A DNA stretch of 15,343 bases from an uncultured Collinsella sp. (GCA_938023085.1 CALHDP010000006.1:1-15343); one strand, 5' to 3'; counted from the first letter of the stretch, positions 5,641 to 13,641 are shown. Made by a program: numbers and translations. Notes: generated by a model from the letters alone, not told the origin.

Positions 5641-6345
5641 ATGCCTTATTACTATGGATACGGCTTTGGCATTGACCCGCTGTACCTGCTGGTTGTTCTT
5701 GTCTGCACGGTGCTTGGCCTTGCCGCGCAGAGCTATATCAACTCGACGTACAAGACGTGGTCCAAGGTTCGCTCGGACGGCGACACGGGTGCCACGGTCG
5801 CTCGTCGCATGCTCGATGCCAACGGTTGCAACGCCGTGGGTATCAAGGGCGTTGCCGGCGAGCTCACCGATCATTACAACCCGCAGGACAACAACCTGTA
5901 TCTGTCGGATGCCAACCGTTCGGGCGGGTCGGTTGCAAGCGTTGCCGTGGCCTGTCACGAGGCGGGCCATGCTGCCCAGCGTCAAAGTGGTTATGCCATG
6001 ATGAAGGTGCGTACCGCCCTCGTGCCGGTCGTCAACTTTACTCAGAATACCTGGACGATCGTGCTGCTCATGGGCCTGTTCATGAACATCGCGGGGCTCA
6101 CGACCCTCGCGCTGGTCTTCTTCTCGTTTAGCGTGCTGTTCCAGCTGGTTACGCTGCCGGTCGAGATCGATGCCAGCCGACGCGCCGTGGCGTATATCGA
6201 GCAGTCGGGCATGAGCTCCAAGCAGGTCAACGGTGCCAAGAAGGTCCTGACGGCGGCCGCGCTCACCTACGTGGCGGCGGCGCTCACCTCGATTATTCAG
6301 CTGCTCTACCTGATGGCTCGCTACAACAGAAACTCCAACCGATAA
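5641..6345 (+). CDS. YugP-family zinc metallopeptidase (membrane)
   Basis: 234-residue integral membrane protein of the neutral zinc metallopeptidase family typified by Bacillus YugP. The zinc-binding HEAGH motif is at 106-110. A first transmembrane helix lies at about 12-30, two more hydrophobic spans at about 125-175 and a last one at about 205-225. The segment QDNNLYLSDANRSGGSVASV before the motif and the EIDASRRA block after it are typical; the Glu of EIDASRR is the probable third metal ligand. CGGAGGAATTCGC gives a good ribosome binding site. It lies downstream of rnd in the same direction. Physiological substrate is not established for the family, so the annotation is at family level. 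Confidence 0.88.
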   Translation: MPYYYGYGFGIDPLYLLVVLVCTVLGLAAQSYINSTYKTWSKVRSDGDTGATVARRMLDANGCNAVGIKGVAGELTDHYNPQDNNLYLSDANRSGGSVASVAVACHEAGHAAQRQSGYAMMKVRTALVPVVNFTQNTWTIVLLMGLFMNIAGLTTLALVFFSFSVLFQLVTLPVEIDASRRAVAYIEQSGMSSKQVNGAKKVLTAAALTYVAAALTSIIQLLYLMARYNRNSNR

Positions 6346-6361
6346 CAAGTTGGCTTGACAG

Positions 6362-6391
6362 GCGCCGCGGAGATTCTTGTCCCCGCGGCGC
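6362..6391 (+). terminator. Strong G/C hairpin between yugP-like gene and xseA
   Basis: GCGCCGCGG (6362-6370) pairs perfectly with CCGCGGCGC (6383-6391) around a 12-nt loop, 17 bases after the metallopeptidase stop. No T-tract follows (TGTACTATG), so termination would be weak or Rho-assisted. A consensus TTGACA sits just before it (6355-6360) and TACTAT just after it (6394-6399). They are 33 bases apart, too far for a normal promoter, so promoter identity is doubtful. Confidence 0.35.
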
Positions 6392-6460
6392 TGTACTATG
6401 TGTTGGACTTGAATCTGCGCAGGGTCGAAGCCCTTGTGCTCGATGACGAAAGGGGGCTGC

Positions 6461-7912
6461 GTGGCAGGCTGGAATCTGACCGGCAATACCGTTTCCGCCG
6501 AGTTCGACGGATCGGACGAGCAGGAGCGCAAAGAGCTCAGCGTGAGCCAAGCGGTGGAGATCGCCGCCGGCGCGCTCGATGCCATTCCGCAGTTGAGCGT
6601 TTTGGGTGAGGTCACGGGTTTTCGTGGTCCCAATGCCCGAAGCGGCCACTGCTACTTCCAGATTAAGGACGACTCGGCGGCCGTCGACTGCATCATCTGG
6701 AAGGGCGCCTACCTTAAGCGCACCTTCGATCTGCGCGACGGCATGCAGGTAAGCTTTAAGGGCAGCTTCAATCTCTACAAGCCTACGGGTCGCATGAGCT
6801 TTGTCGCTCGCTCATTCTCGCTGGCGGGGGAGGGCCTGCTGCGTCAACAAGTGGCGCAACTGGCCGAAAAGCTCCGCCGCGAGGGCCTGATGGACGAAGC
6901 GCGCAAGCGCCGTATCCCGGTGTTCTGCTCACGCGTGGCGGTCGTCACCTCGCTTTCGGGCGCCGTGATCGACGACGTCAAGCGTACGCTGCGCCGTCGC
7001 AACCCGCTCGTCGAGCTTGTCTGCGTGGGCGCAAAGGTCCAGGGCGAGGGCGCGCCGGCAGAGCTTATTGAAGGCTTGCGCCGCGCCGCTGCCATTACGC
7101 CGGCGCCCGATTGCATTTTGCTTGTCCGTGGCGGCGGCTCCTTCGAGGACCTCATGACCTTTAACGACGAGGAGCTTGCCCGTGCGGTGGCGGCTTGCCC
7201 CGTGCCCGTGGTGACCGGCATTGGCCATGAGCCCGATACCTCGATTTGCGACATGGTGAGCGACCGTCGCGCCTCCACGCCAACGGCAGCGGCAGAATCG
7301 GTGGCGCCGGCTATGACGGAGTTGGCCGACGTGCTCGAGACGCGCCATCAACGTCTGGGTGCCGCGATGGCTTCGATGATCGGGTCGGATCAGGTCGATC
7401 TGGAAATGCTCGACCAGCGCGGTCGTCGTGCCTGGGACACCTATACGGCTCGTTTGGTTGACGCGCTCGATGCGGCCGCGTGCCGCCCGTGCCTCAACGA
7501 TCCAACGTTTATGGTCGAGCGTCGCGAGTCCGAGCTTGCGCTGACTGCCGATCGACTGTCGGGCGCCATAACGCGTTCGGTTGGGGCCTTCCGCTCCAAC
7601 TTCGAGCGTCTGCCCGAGCGCTTGATCGCAAGCACCTCGGGGCTCGATGGCAAACGCCATGCGCTCACGCTTGCGAGTTCCCGTCTGGAGCATCAGGGGC
7701 GCACAATGCTCAACAAGTCAGCTTCCGACTTGGGCCGTGCAGCGGCTTCGCTCGATGCCCTGTCGCCGCTCAAGGTACTTGCCCGCGGCTATTCCATCGC
7801 GTACAGCGATGATGGTGTGGCTACGAGCGCCAAGAGCTTTAAGCCCGGCGATGCCATCCGCGTGCGTATGGCAGACGGCAACGTGGCTGCAACGGTCGAT
7901 ACGGTCGAGTAA
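6461..7912 (+). CDS. xseA: Exodeoxyribonuclease VII large subunit
   Basis: 483-residue large, catalytic subunit of exonuclease VII, which degrades single-stranded DNA from both ends together with XseB. An N-terminal OB-fold (about 30-130) carries the SVLGEVTGFRG and GHCYFQIKD motifs. The catalytic region has the hallmark LVRGGGSFEDLMTFNDE and GIGHEPDTSICDMVSDRRAS blocks, followed by the coiled-coil region and the C-terminal LSPLKVLARGYSIAYS signature. I chose GTG at 6461 because AAAGGGGG lies 4-5 bases upstream; an earlier in-frame TTG (6434) has no binding site. xseB follows after 42 bases, so the two subunits are probably co-transcribed. No key motif is missing. Confidence 0.93.
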   Translation: MAGWNLTGNTVSAEFDGSDEQERKELSVSQAVEIAAGALDAIPQLSVLGEVTGFRGPNARSGHCYFQIKDDSAAVDCIIWKGAYLKRTFDLRDGMQVSFKGSFNLYKPTGRMSFVARSFSLAGEGLLRQQVAQLAEKLRREGLMDEARKRRIPVFCSRVAVVTSLSGAVIDDVKRTLRRRNPLVELVCVGAKVQGEGAPAELIEGLRRAAAITPAPDCILLVRGGGSFEDLMTFNDEELARAVAACPVPVVTGIGHEPDTSICDMVSDRRASTPTAAAESVAPAMTELADVLETRHQRLGAAMASMIGSDQVDLEMLDQRGRRAWDTYTARLVDALDAAACRPCLNDPTFMVERRESELALTADRLSGAITRSVGAFRSNFERLPERLIASTSGLDGKRHALTLASSRLEHQGRTMLNKSASDLGRAAASLDALSPLKVLARGYSIAYSDDGVATSAKSFKPGDAIRVRMADGNVAATVDTVE

Positions 7913-7954
7913 CCCGCGTTTCATAGCGATAAACCTTTAGGAAAGGAAACAGAT

Positions 7955-8221
7955 ATGGCAGAGAAGACCCCGGTCGAGCAGCTTACGTACAAGCAGGCCT
8001 CGCAGGAGCTGGAGCTCATCATCCGCAGCCTGGAGTCGGGCGATATGGAGCTCGAGGAGTCGCTCGAGAGCTATACCCGCGGCGTCGAGCTCCTCAAGAG
8101 CCTGCGCACCCGCCTGTCCGATGCCGAGCAGAAGGTCTCGGTGCTTCTTAAGGACGTCGACGGCAACGACGTGCTCGCCGACGGCGAAGCCGCCAACACC
8201 GACGACAACCTCTCGTTCTAA
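7955..8221 (+). CDS. xseB: Exodeoxyribonuclease VII small subunit
   Basis: 88-residue small subunit, which binds the coiled-coil stalk of XseA. The family core is plain: LTYKQASQELELIIRSLESG, then MELEESLESYTRGVELLKS and a heptad-like helix to about residue 70. The last 18 residues are acidic and variable, as is common. TAGGAAAGG precedes the ATG with suitable spacing. It is downstream of xseA in the same direction and ends 21 bases before a 34-bp inverted repeat that probably terminates the transcript. Confidence 0.92.
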   Translation: MAEKTPVEQLTYKQASQELELIIRSLESGDMELEESLESYTRGVELLKSLRTRLSDAEQKVSVLLKDVDGNDVLADGEAANTDDNLSF

Positions 8222-8242
8222 CCATCCCACAGCCCACTTTGG

Positions 8243-8351
8243 GGTAGTCTTTTTGGGACGGGGCTTTTTTGACTACCCTTTGGCGACGGCTCGCCGAGCA
8301 CTTGCTTTTGCGAAAAAGTAGTCAAAAAAGCCCCGTCCCAAAAAGACTACC
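8243..8351. repeat. Perfect 34-bp inverted repeat with 41-nt centre
   Basis: Bases 8243-8276 are the exact reverse complement of 8318-8351. Each arm contains GGGACGGGGC flanked by a T5 and a T6 run and bounded by GTAGTC/GACTAC. The centre contains a small hairpin GGCGA (8282-8286) with TCGCC (8291-8295). The element fills most of the gap between xseB and the HIT gene, ending 25 bases before the HIT start. As RNA it would fold into a 109-nt stem and probably act as a bidirectional terminator. Absence of any mismatch suggests recent insertion, gene conversion or selection. It could be a miniature palindromic mobile element. Confidence 0.85.
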
Positions 8352-8376
8352 TTGGTCTGTAAGAAAGGAACCAGCC

Positions 8377-8712
8377 ATGTGTGATTGCATCTTCTGTAAA
8401 ATCGCCAACCACGAGATCCCCTCGACTGTTGTCTACGAGGACGACCAGGTCATCGCCTTCGACGACCTCAACCCCCAGGCGCCGGTCCACACGCTCGTGA
8501 TCCCCAAGAAGCACTACAGCGACATCGCCGACAACGTGCCTGCCGAGACCATGGGCGCCATGGCCCATGCCATCCAGGAGGTCGCTAAGGCCAAGGGCCT
8601 GGAGGACGGTTTCCGCGTCATCTCCAACAAGGGCGTCAACGCCGGTCAGACCGTCATGCACTTCCACATGCACGTCCTCGGCGGCAAGAACCTGGGCGAG
8701 AACCTCATCTGA
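8377..8712 (+). CDS. HIT family nucleotide hydrolase (HinT-like)
   Basis: 111-residue histidine-triad protein, expected to hydrolyse adenosine phosphoramidates or similar nucleotide conjugates in the cytoplasm. The triad is HFHMHVLGG near the C-terminus. An N-terminal CDCIFCKI motif matches the zinc-binding or conserved Cys pattern of bacterial HIT proteins, followed by IPSTVVYEDDQVIAFDDLNP and HTLVIPKKH, both typical. AAGAAAGGAA gives the ribosome binding site for the ATG at 8377; the frame extends upstream only through the inverted repeat, so earlier starts are rejected. Length is normal. LysR gene follows after 41 bases. Confidence 0.92.
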   Translation: MCDCIFCKIANHEIPSTVVYEDDQVIAFDDLNPQAPVHTLVIPKKHYSDIADNVPAETMGAMAHAIQEVAKAKGLEDGFRVISNKGVNAGQTVMHFHMHVLGGKNLGENLI

Positions 8713-8753
8713 GGACGCACAGCCCGTCGCCTTGGCTGCCTTTGGAGTAACCT

Positions 8754-9644
8754 ATGCAGCTTTCTCAACTCGAATACCTTCAAGCGGTAGCGAACTACGG
8801 CGGCGTGCGCAAAGCGGCTCGCGCCGTTCACGTGAGCCCACAGGCCGTTTCGTCGGCAATCAAAAAGTTGGAATCTGAGTATCAGATTGTTTTGCTCGAC
8901 CGATCGGCGGGGGAGGCTGTTTTGTCTCCGGCGGGCAGAGAATTTGCGTGTCGTGCACGCGTGATCCTGGCACAAGTCGACGATCTCAAAAAGTACGCTC
9001 AATCGGGGAACGGCGGCGTTTCGCCCGACGGCCACTTCCGTCTTTACGCCCCCTGTCTTCACGGGCGGGGGCGTCTTTTTTCCGAAAACTGGTACGACTC
9101 GTTTGAAAGCTCGCACCCCCAGATTCACCTTGATGTTTGGCATCAGCCAACGGCCACATGCTTTGAGTCGCTTATGCTTGGAATTTCGGACGCGGCCATC
9201 TCATTTGAGGAACCAAGGGACAGCGTCCTTTCTTCGAAATACTTGGGTGAAAAGGAGCTCAAGGTTCTTTCGTGTCCAGCGGGTCATCAATCTGTGGGCG
9301 CCATGACCATTCGCGAGCTACTGAGCGGCAGGCTCGCTGTTCCCATTAATTTGTCACCCTGTCTCAATGCGATTAACCAATGCCCTGAAGCCCAGCTCGT
9401 CAATTTTCGCTTCCGTGATGTTGAATACGGAAGCAGGGCTCAGGCTGAGTTTCTTCAAGCCGGGGGATTGATATTGAGTTTGTCTGGGTCCTCTCTCGCA
9501 TCGGATGGATCAGAAGTGAGTGAGTGCTCCATTGAAGCCTCGCATGACGTGGCCTTGCCCATCTATTTTTGCTATCGACAAAATGCCTGGACCGATCGAC
9601 ACCAGACGGTTTTTCTGCACCTATTGCGTCATCTTGCTTCGTGA
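8754..9644 (+). CDS. LysR family transcriptional regulator
   Basis: 296-residue LysR-type regulator. The N-terminal winged helix-turn-helix is clear: LEYLQAVANYGGVRKAARAV followed by HVSPQAVSSAIKKLESEYQ. The normal linker helix LSPAGREFACRARVILAQVD comes next. The C-terminal effector-binding half (about 95-296) is divergent and I cannot name an inducer. TTGGAGTAACCT gives the ribosome binding site. It lies just upstream of, and in the same direction as, an MFS transporter gene, not in the divergent layout usual for LysR pairs. The pair has lower GC and less biased codon use than the flanking genes, hinting at transfer. It probably regulates the transporter, perhaps through the dyad at 9663-9681. 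Confidence 0.85.
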   Translation: MQLSQLEYLQAVANYGGVRKAARAVHVSPQAVSSAIKKLESEYQIVLLDRSAGEAVLSPAGREFACRARVILAQVDDLKKYAQSGNGGVSPDGHFRLYAPCLHGRGRLFSENWYDSFESSHPQIHLDVWHQPTATCFESLMLGISDAAISFEEPRDSVLSSKYLGEKELKVLSCPAGHQSVGAMTIRELLSGRLAVPINLSPCLNAINQCPEAQLVNFRFRDVEYGSRAQAEFLQAGGLILSLSGSSLASDGSEVSECSIEASHDVALPIYFCYRQNAWTDRHQTVFLHLLRHLAS

Positions 9645-9662
9645 AATTAATTGGCTTCGAGA

Positions 9663-9681
9663 CGTCAAGTGATTATTGACG
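9663..9681. promoter_or_regulatory. Candidate LysR operator dyad
   Basis: CGTCAA (9663-9668) and TTGACG (9676-9681) form a perfect dyad with a 7-bp spacer, about 80 bases upstream of the MFS start and 19 bases past the LysR stop. Interrupted dyads of this size suit LysR-type regulators. TTGACG could also act as a -35, but no -10 is seen at the right spacing. Assignment rests on position and symmetry. Confidence 0.4.
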
Positions 9682-9763
9682 CCTTGTAACACATAGCTGA
9701 CAGCTTTGCCCTCATGCTTTTCCAAGATTCTGATTTAGATTGCTGGCTCTTGGAGGGCGGAGC

Positions 9764-10924
9764 ATGAAAAACCGTACGGTTTTGCTTTATATGACGTTCG
9801 TTTTTCTGTCGAACTTCAGCACCATTTTGTATTTTCTGACGGTTTACCTTGAATTCGTCGGATTCTCGATGGTAGCGATTTCTAGCATGATGATTGCATA
9901 CCAAGTGAGTAAGTTCATTCTTGAGGTTCCTACTGGTTATATTGCTGACAGGTTTGGACGAAAGACAAGCGGTCTCGTTGGCGTCGTGGGAATGCTTGGA
10001 TACTACGCCGCCCTACTTTTCACCCGTTCTCCTTTGCTTTTAATCGGCGCGTTTGCTCTCAAAGGATTTGCAGTTGCATGTGTGAGCGGATCCATAGAAG
10101 CGATCTACATTGACAGCGTCTCTCAGGACCAGCTCGTAAGACTTAATGTCGTTGAGCGATTTGTTTTCTATGCCTCTTATGCCATCTCCGCTTGCGTGGG
10201 CGGTTTCATTTCGTCTGTCGGTGCATATCTCATTGGTCTTTCGGCAGATATCATCGCAATGGTGTTGACGTTGGTTGTCGTTGTCTGCATTCCTGAGATG
10301 CGAAGAGGGGACACTGCAGCGACACCTAAGCGTGGAATTAGCCCGAAGATGATCGGTGCCGCTATTGCGCGTAACGGCATTCTTCGTTCAGCGTTCATCA
10401 TGGACTGCTCTCAGGCATTTGCTTTTGTCGCCCTGGAAGACTTTTTCTCACTGTTGCTTGCGGGTCGCGGAATGAATGCCGTCGCTTCGGGTGTGATCAT
10501 TGCGGTCCAGCTCCTTGCCTCGGCCTCCATGGGGCTTATTGTGCCCAGTGTGATTGCTCATGTCGACAAGGGCCGTTTTGCGCGTATTTGCGGCATCGTG
10601 CGCCTTTCCCTGACTGCTCTGTTTTTGATTCCCTTTACTCCGGTCTATTTGCTGCCCGTGTTCTATGTACTGCAGACGGTCGCTTACTCGTTATTTGCGC
10701 CAATTAAATACTCAATTTTTCAAAATGCTGTCGATTCTTCGATGCGCTGTTCACTAATTTCGGTCCAAAGCCAGATGGTGGCGGTGGGCGCTATCCTTTT
10801 CTATCTGTTCAATGCTGCGTTGAGCAGCATCGCGGGCATTCGAGTCATATTGCTTGTAGCGCTCGGGATATCTTCTTTGGTGTATATCCCCGCGCTCTTT
10901 CGTCTTACAAGTCAAAGGCCATGA
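9764..10924 (+). CDS. MFS family transporter
   Basis: 386-residue membrane protein of the major facilitator superfamily with about 11-12 hydrophobic segments. The loop 2-3 motif is clear at 58-67 (GYIADRFGRK). The middle cytoplasmic loop (about 180-200) is short and charged, separating two six-helix halves. The ATG at 9764 is chosen for its GGAGG at 7-base spacing; an in-frame TTG eight codons earlier lacks a binding site. It is paired with the LysR gene upstream, a common arrangement for inducible drug or metabolite exporters, but the substrate cannot be read from the sequence. GC is lower than in neighbouring genes. Confidence 0.85.
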   Translation: MKNRTVLLYMTFVFLSNFSTILYFLTVYLEFVGFSMVAISSMMIAYQVSKFILEVPTGYIADRFGRKTSGLVGVVGMLGYYAALLFTRSPLLLIGAFALKGFAVACVSGSIEAIYIDSVSQDQLVRLNVVERFVFYASYAISACVGGFISSVGAYLIGLSADIIAMVLTLVVVVCIPEMRRGDTAATPKRGISPKMIGAAIARNGILRSAFIMDCSQAFAFVALEDFFSLLLAGRGMNAVASGVIIAVQLLASASMGLIVPSVIAHVDKGRFARICGIVRLSLTALFLIPFTPVYLLPVFYVLQTVAYSLFAPIKYSIFQNAVDSSMRCSLISVQSQMVAVGAILFYLFNAALSSIAGIRVILLVALGISSLVYIPALFRLTSQRP

Positions 10925-10957
10925 GTATTTGGGCACCGATAACTTATATATCAACGC

Positions 10958-10994
10958 AATAAACCCGAGCGCGAGGGCGTTTGGGTTTATTATT
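10958..10994 (+). terminator. Intrinsic terminator after the MFS gene
   Basis: AATAAACCC (10958-10966) pairs perfectly with GGGTTTATT (10983-10991) around a 16-nt loop, ending in TTTATTATTG. It lies 33 bases past the MFS stop and about 50 bases before the acetate kinase start. It probably separates the transporter from ackA, but it could also lie in the ackA leader if a promoter exists in the A/T-rich TTATATATC just upstream. Confidence 0.6.
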
Positions 10995-11044
10995 GAAGCG
11001 TATGTAACCTGGCGGCGCCACACCGCCTGTTAGTAGGGAGACAC

Positions 11045-12223
11045 ATGAACGTTCTGGTCGTCAACGCAGGATCTTCGACGCTTAAGTATCAGGTCATCGA
11101 TACCAAGTCCCACAAGGTGTCCGCAAAGGGCTCCTGCGAGCGCGTCTGCTTTACCGGCGGTACCTTCACCCACGCTGCCAACGGTTCCAAGAAGGTGACC
11201 GAGAACATCGAGTTCCCCGACCACAAGGTCGCCATCGAGGTCGTCCTGAAGGACCTCGAGGCCAACGGCGTCAAGATCGAGGGCATCGGCCACCGCATCG
11301 TTCAGGGCGGTTGGTACTTTGGCGATTCCTCCCTCGTCGACGAGGACGTTCTCGCCAAGATTCGCGAGGTCGCTCCGCTCGCCCCGCTGCACAATAACCC
11401 CGAGGCCAACGTTATCGAGTACTGCCTGGAGCAGTATCCCGACCTGCCCAACGTCACGGTCTACGACACTGCTTTCCACTTCAATATGCCCGAGGTCGCC
11501 AAGACCTACGCCCTGCCCAAGGACGTCTGCGACAAGCTGCACATCCGTAAGTACGGCGCCCACGGCACCAGCTACCGCTACATCTCCAAGAAGGTTGCCG
11601 AGATGACCAACGGCGAGGCTCGCAAGGTCGTCGTGTGCCACATCGGTTCCGGTGCTTCCCTGTGCGCCATCGAGGACGGCAAGTGCATGGACACCACCAT
11701 GGGCTTGACGCCGCTCGACGGTGTCATGATGGGCACCCGCTGCGGCTCCATCGACCCTGCTACCGTGTGCTACCTGCAGCGCGAAGGCGGGTTCACCTTC
11801 GACGAGGTCGACGAGATGATGAACAAGAAGTCCGGCCTTTTGGCTGTGACCGGCGGCAAGACCAACGACTGCCGCAACGTTGAGGAGCTCGCCGCTGCCG
11901 GCGACCCCGAGGCCCAGCTCGCCTTCGATATGTTCGTCTACAAGATTGCCGCCAAGGCCGCCGAGATGGCCACTTCCATGTGCGGCATGGACACCCTGGT
12001 CTTTACCGCCGGCATCGGTGAGCACGCTCCGGCTGTCCGCGCCGGCGTGGCCGACCGTCTGGCCTTCATGGGCGTCAAGATGGACCATGCCCGCAACGCC
12101 CTGCGCGGCGACGGCGCTTGGTGCCTGTCCGCCAAGGATTCCAAGGTCAAGATCTTCGTTATCCCCACGGATGAGGAGTTCATGATCGCTTCCGACGTCG
12201 AGCGCATCGTTAGCGGTAAGTAA
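11045..12223 (+). CDS. ackA: Acetate kinase paralogue 1 (divergent active site)
   Basis: 392-residue acetate kinase, interconverting acetyl phosphate plus ADP with acetate plus ATP. The N-terminal signature VVNAGSS is present, as are the Arg84 region (GHRIVQGG), PLAPLHN (His116), YDTAFH (Asp141), HGTS (His173), MGTR (Arg232) and the C-terminal PTDEE. Several usually conserved positions differ from classical enzymes and from the next gene: Thr12 where Ser is usual, Tyr177 where HGTSH has His, and Ser202 where HLGNG has Asn. Both paralogues also have Gln88 where HGG is usual and Ser235 where GDIDP has Asp. TAGGGAG precedes the start. No phosphotransacetylase gene lies in the window. It is certainly in this family; the substrate may differ. 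Confidence 0.88.
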   Translation: MNVLVVNAGSSTLKYQVIDTKSHKVSAKGSCERVCFTGGTFTHAANGSKKVTENIEFPDHKVAIEVVLKDLEANGVKIEGIGHRIVQGGWYFGDSSLVDEDVLAKIREVAPLAPLHNNPEANVIEYCLEQYPDLPNVTVYDTAFHFNMPEVAKTYALPKDVCDKLHIRKYGAHGTSYRYISKKVAEMTNGEARKVVVCHIGSGASLCAIEDGKCMDTTMGLTPLDGVMMGTRCGSIDPATVCYLQREGGFTFDEVDEMMNKKSGLLAVTGGKTNDCRNVEELAAAGDPEAQLAFDMFVYKIAAKAAEMATSMCGMDTLVFTAGIGEHAPAVRAGVADRLAFMGVKMDHARNALRGDGAWCLSAKDSKVKIFVIPTDEEFMIASDVERIVSGK

Positions 12224-12237
12224 TTGATGCAAGGGGA

Positions 12238-12275
12238 GGGGACTGGATGGCCTTGTGCCGTTCAGCCCCCTTTTA
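12238..12275 (+). terminator. Intrinsic terminator after first acetate kinase
   Basis: GGGG-A-CTG (12238-12245) pairs with CAG-C-CCCC (12263-12270) with one mismatch, an inner GGC (12249-12251) pairs with GCC (12257-12259), and TTTT follows at 12271-12274. It lies 14 bases after the stop codon, so the two acetate kinase genes are probably separate transcripts. Confidence 0.7.
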
Positions 12276-12284
12276 TGCTCTTTG

Positions 12285-12387
12285 GGCGAAGAGCTTAATA
12301 GATATTTATTGAATTCTGATAACTTCTTATTAAAGGTACGGCCGCCTTATAGGTTTGCCGACCGTACTGTAATCACGAAGGAGTCTC
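12285..12387 (+). promoter_or_regulatory. A/T-rich leader of second acetate kinase with inverted repeat
   Basis: The stretch 12291-12335 is strongly A/T rich in an otherwise GC-rich region and likely contains the promoter. TTCTTA (12324-12329) and TTATAG (12347-12352) are 17 bases apart but both are weak. GTACGG (12336-12341) and CCGTAC (12362-12367) form a perfect 6-bp inverted repeat with 20 bases between, just before the ribosome binding site. The repeat could be a leader hairpin or operator. Confidence 0.35.
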
Positions 12388-13566
12388 ATGAACGTACTTG
12401 TTGTCAACGCCGGCAGCTCGAGCCTTAAATATCAGCTTTTGGATACCGATACCCGCGAGGTTTTCGCCAAGGGCAACTGCGAGCGTATCGGATCGGAGAT
12501 GGGCGTCTTTGGTCACTCCGAGAACGGTGGCACCAAGCAGACCGAGGAGGTTCCCTTCCCCGATCATCGCTCTGCTATCGCTCGCGTGCTCGAGGAGCTC
12601 GAGAAGACCGACTTTACGATCGATGGCATCGGCCACCGTATCGTTCAGGGCGGCTGGCACTTCGATGATTCCGCGGTCGTCGACGATGAGGTCATGGCTA
12701 AGATTCTTGAGGTGGCCCCGCTCGCCCCGCTGCACAACTACGGCGAGGCCGCGGCAATCGAATACTGCCGCGAGAAGTATCCGGAGCTGCCCAACGTGGC
12801 CGTCTTCGACACCTCGTTCCACATGACCATGCCCGAGGTCGCCTACACCTACGCGCTGCCCAAGGACGTGTGCGACAAGTATCACGTGCGCAAGTACGGC
12901 GCCCACGGCACGAGCCACCGTTACGAGTGGATGATGGCCAAGGAGATCCTGGGCACGCGCTGCCACCGTCTGCTTTCGTGCCACCTGGGCAACGGCGCCT
13001 CGCTCGCCGCTATTGAGGACGGCGTGTGCCGCGATACCACGATGGGCCTCACGCCGCTCGACGGCCTGATGATGGGCACCCGTTGCGGTTCCATCGACCC
13101 GGCCACCGTGTGCTACCTGCAGCGCGAGGGCGGCTACAGCTACCAGGAAGTCGACGACATGATGAACAAGCAGTCCGGTCTGCTTGCCATCTCGGGTATC
13201 TCCAACGACGCCCGCGACATCCGCACGCGCGCCTCCGAGGGTGACGAGCGCTGCCTGCTCGCCTTCGACATGTTCGCCTACAAGGCCATGCAGCAGGCCG
13301 GTTCCATGATTGCCTCCATGGCGGGCGTGGACACCATTACCTTTACTGCCGGCATCGGCGAGAACGACTGGTCGATCCGCAAGGCTTTCTGCGACTGCTT
13401 TGAGTGGCTGGGCGTGCGCATCGACAACAATAAGAACCGCGAGGCCGTGGGCAACGGCCCGCAGGTCATCAGCGCTGCCGGCTCCGCCGTCACGGTCATG
13501 GTCATCCCCACCGACGAGGAATACATGATCGCCCACGACGTCGAGCGTCTGACCAAGAACAATTAA
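12388..13566 (+). CDS. ackA: Acetate kinase paralogue 2
   Basis: 392-residue acetate kinase, the same length as its upstream neighbour and collinear with it through long identical blocks (for example IGHRIVQGGW, EVAPLAPLHN, VCYLQREGG). It keeps classical residues that the first copy has changed: Ser12 in VVNAGSSSLKY, HGTSHRY (His177) and HLGNGAS (Asn202). It shares Gln88 and GTRCGSIDP with the first copy, so those look like lineage features. AAGGAGTCTC precedes the ATG. It has its own leader and a strong terminator, so it is probably regulated separately. The pair most likely arose by tandem duplication, this copy being the more conventional acetate kinase of ATP-yielding acetate formation. 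Confidence 0.93.
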   Translation: MNVLVVNAGSSSLKYQLLDTDTREVFAKGNCERIGSEMGVFGHSENGGTKQTEEVPFPDHRSAIARVLEELEKTDFTIDGIGHRIVQGGWHFDDSAVVDDEVMAKILEVAPLAPLHNYGEAAAIEYCREKYPELPNVAVFDTSFHMTMPEVAYTYALPKDVCDKYHVRKYGAHGTSHRYEWMMAKEILGTRCHRLLSCHLGNGASLAAIEDGVCRDTTMGLTPLDGLMMGTRCGSIDPATVCYLQREGGYSYQEVDDMMNKQSGLLAISGISNDARDIRTRASEGDERCLLAFDMFAYKAMQQAGSMIASMAGVDTITFTAGIGENDWSIRKAFCDCFEWLGVRIDNNKNREAVGNGPQVISAAGSAVTVMVIPTDEEYMIAHDVERLTKNN

Positions 13567-13590
13567 CGCGCGCATTTGCAAGTAAACGAA

Positions 13591-13625
13591 AGGCCTCCAG
13601 AGCAACAGCTCCGGAGGCCTTTTTG
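13591..13625 (+). terminator. Strong intrinsic terminator after second acetate kinase
   Basis: AGGCCTCC (13591-13598) pairs perfectly with GGAGGCCT (13613-13620), with an inner GAGC (13600-13603) and GCTC (13608-13611), followed by TTTTT from 13620. It starts 25 bases past the stop codon. The stem is symmetric with AAAGG before it, so it may work on both strands. Confidence 0.85.
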
Positions 13626-13641
13626 CTAGCAGGCGGACGGC

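Noticed and set aside
6355..6399. TTGACA and TACTAT as an xseA promoter
   Set aside because: The elements are 33 bases apart with a strong hairpin between them, incompatible with normal sigma-70-type spacing.
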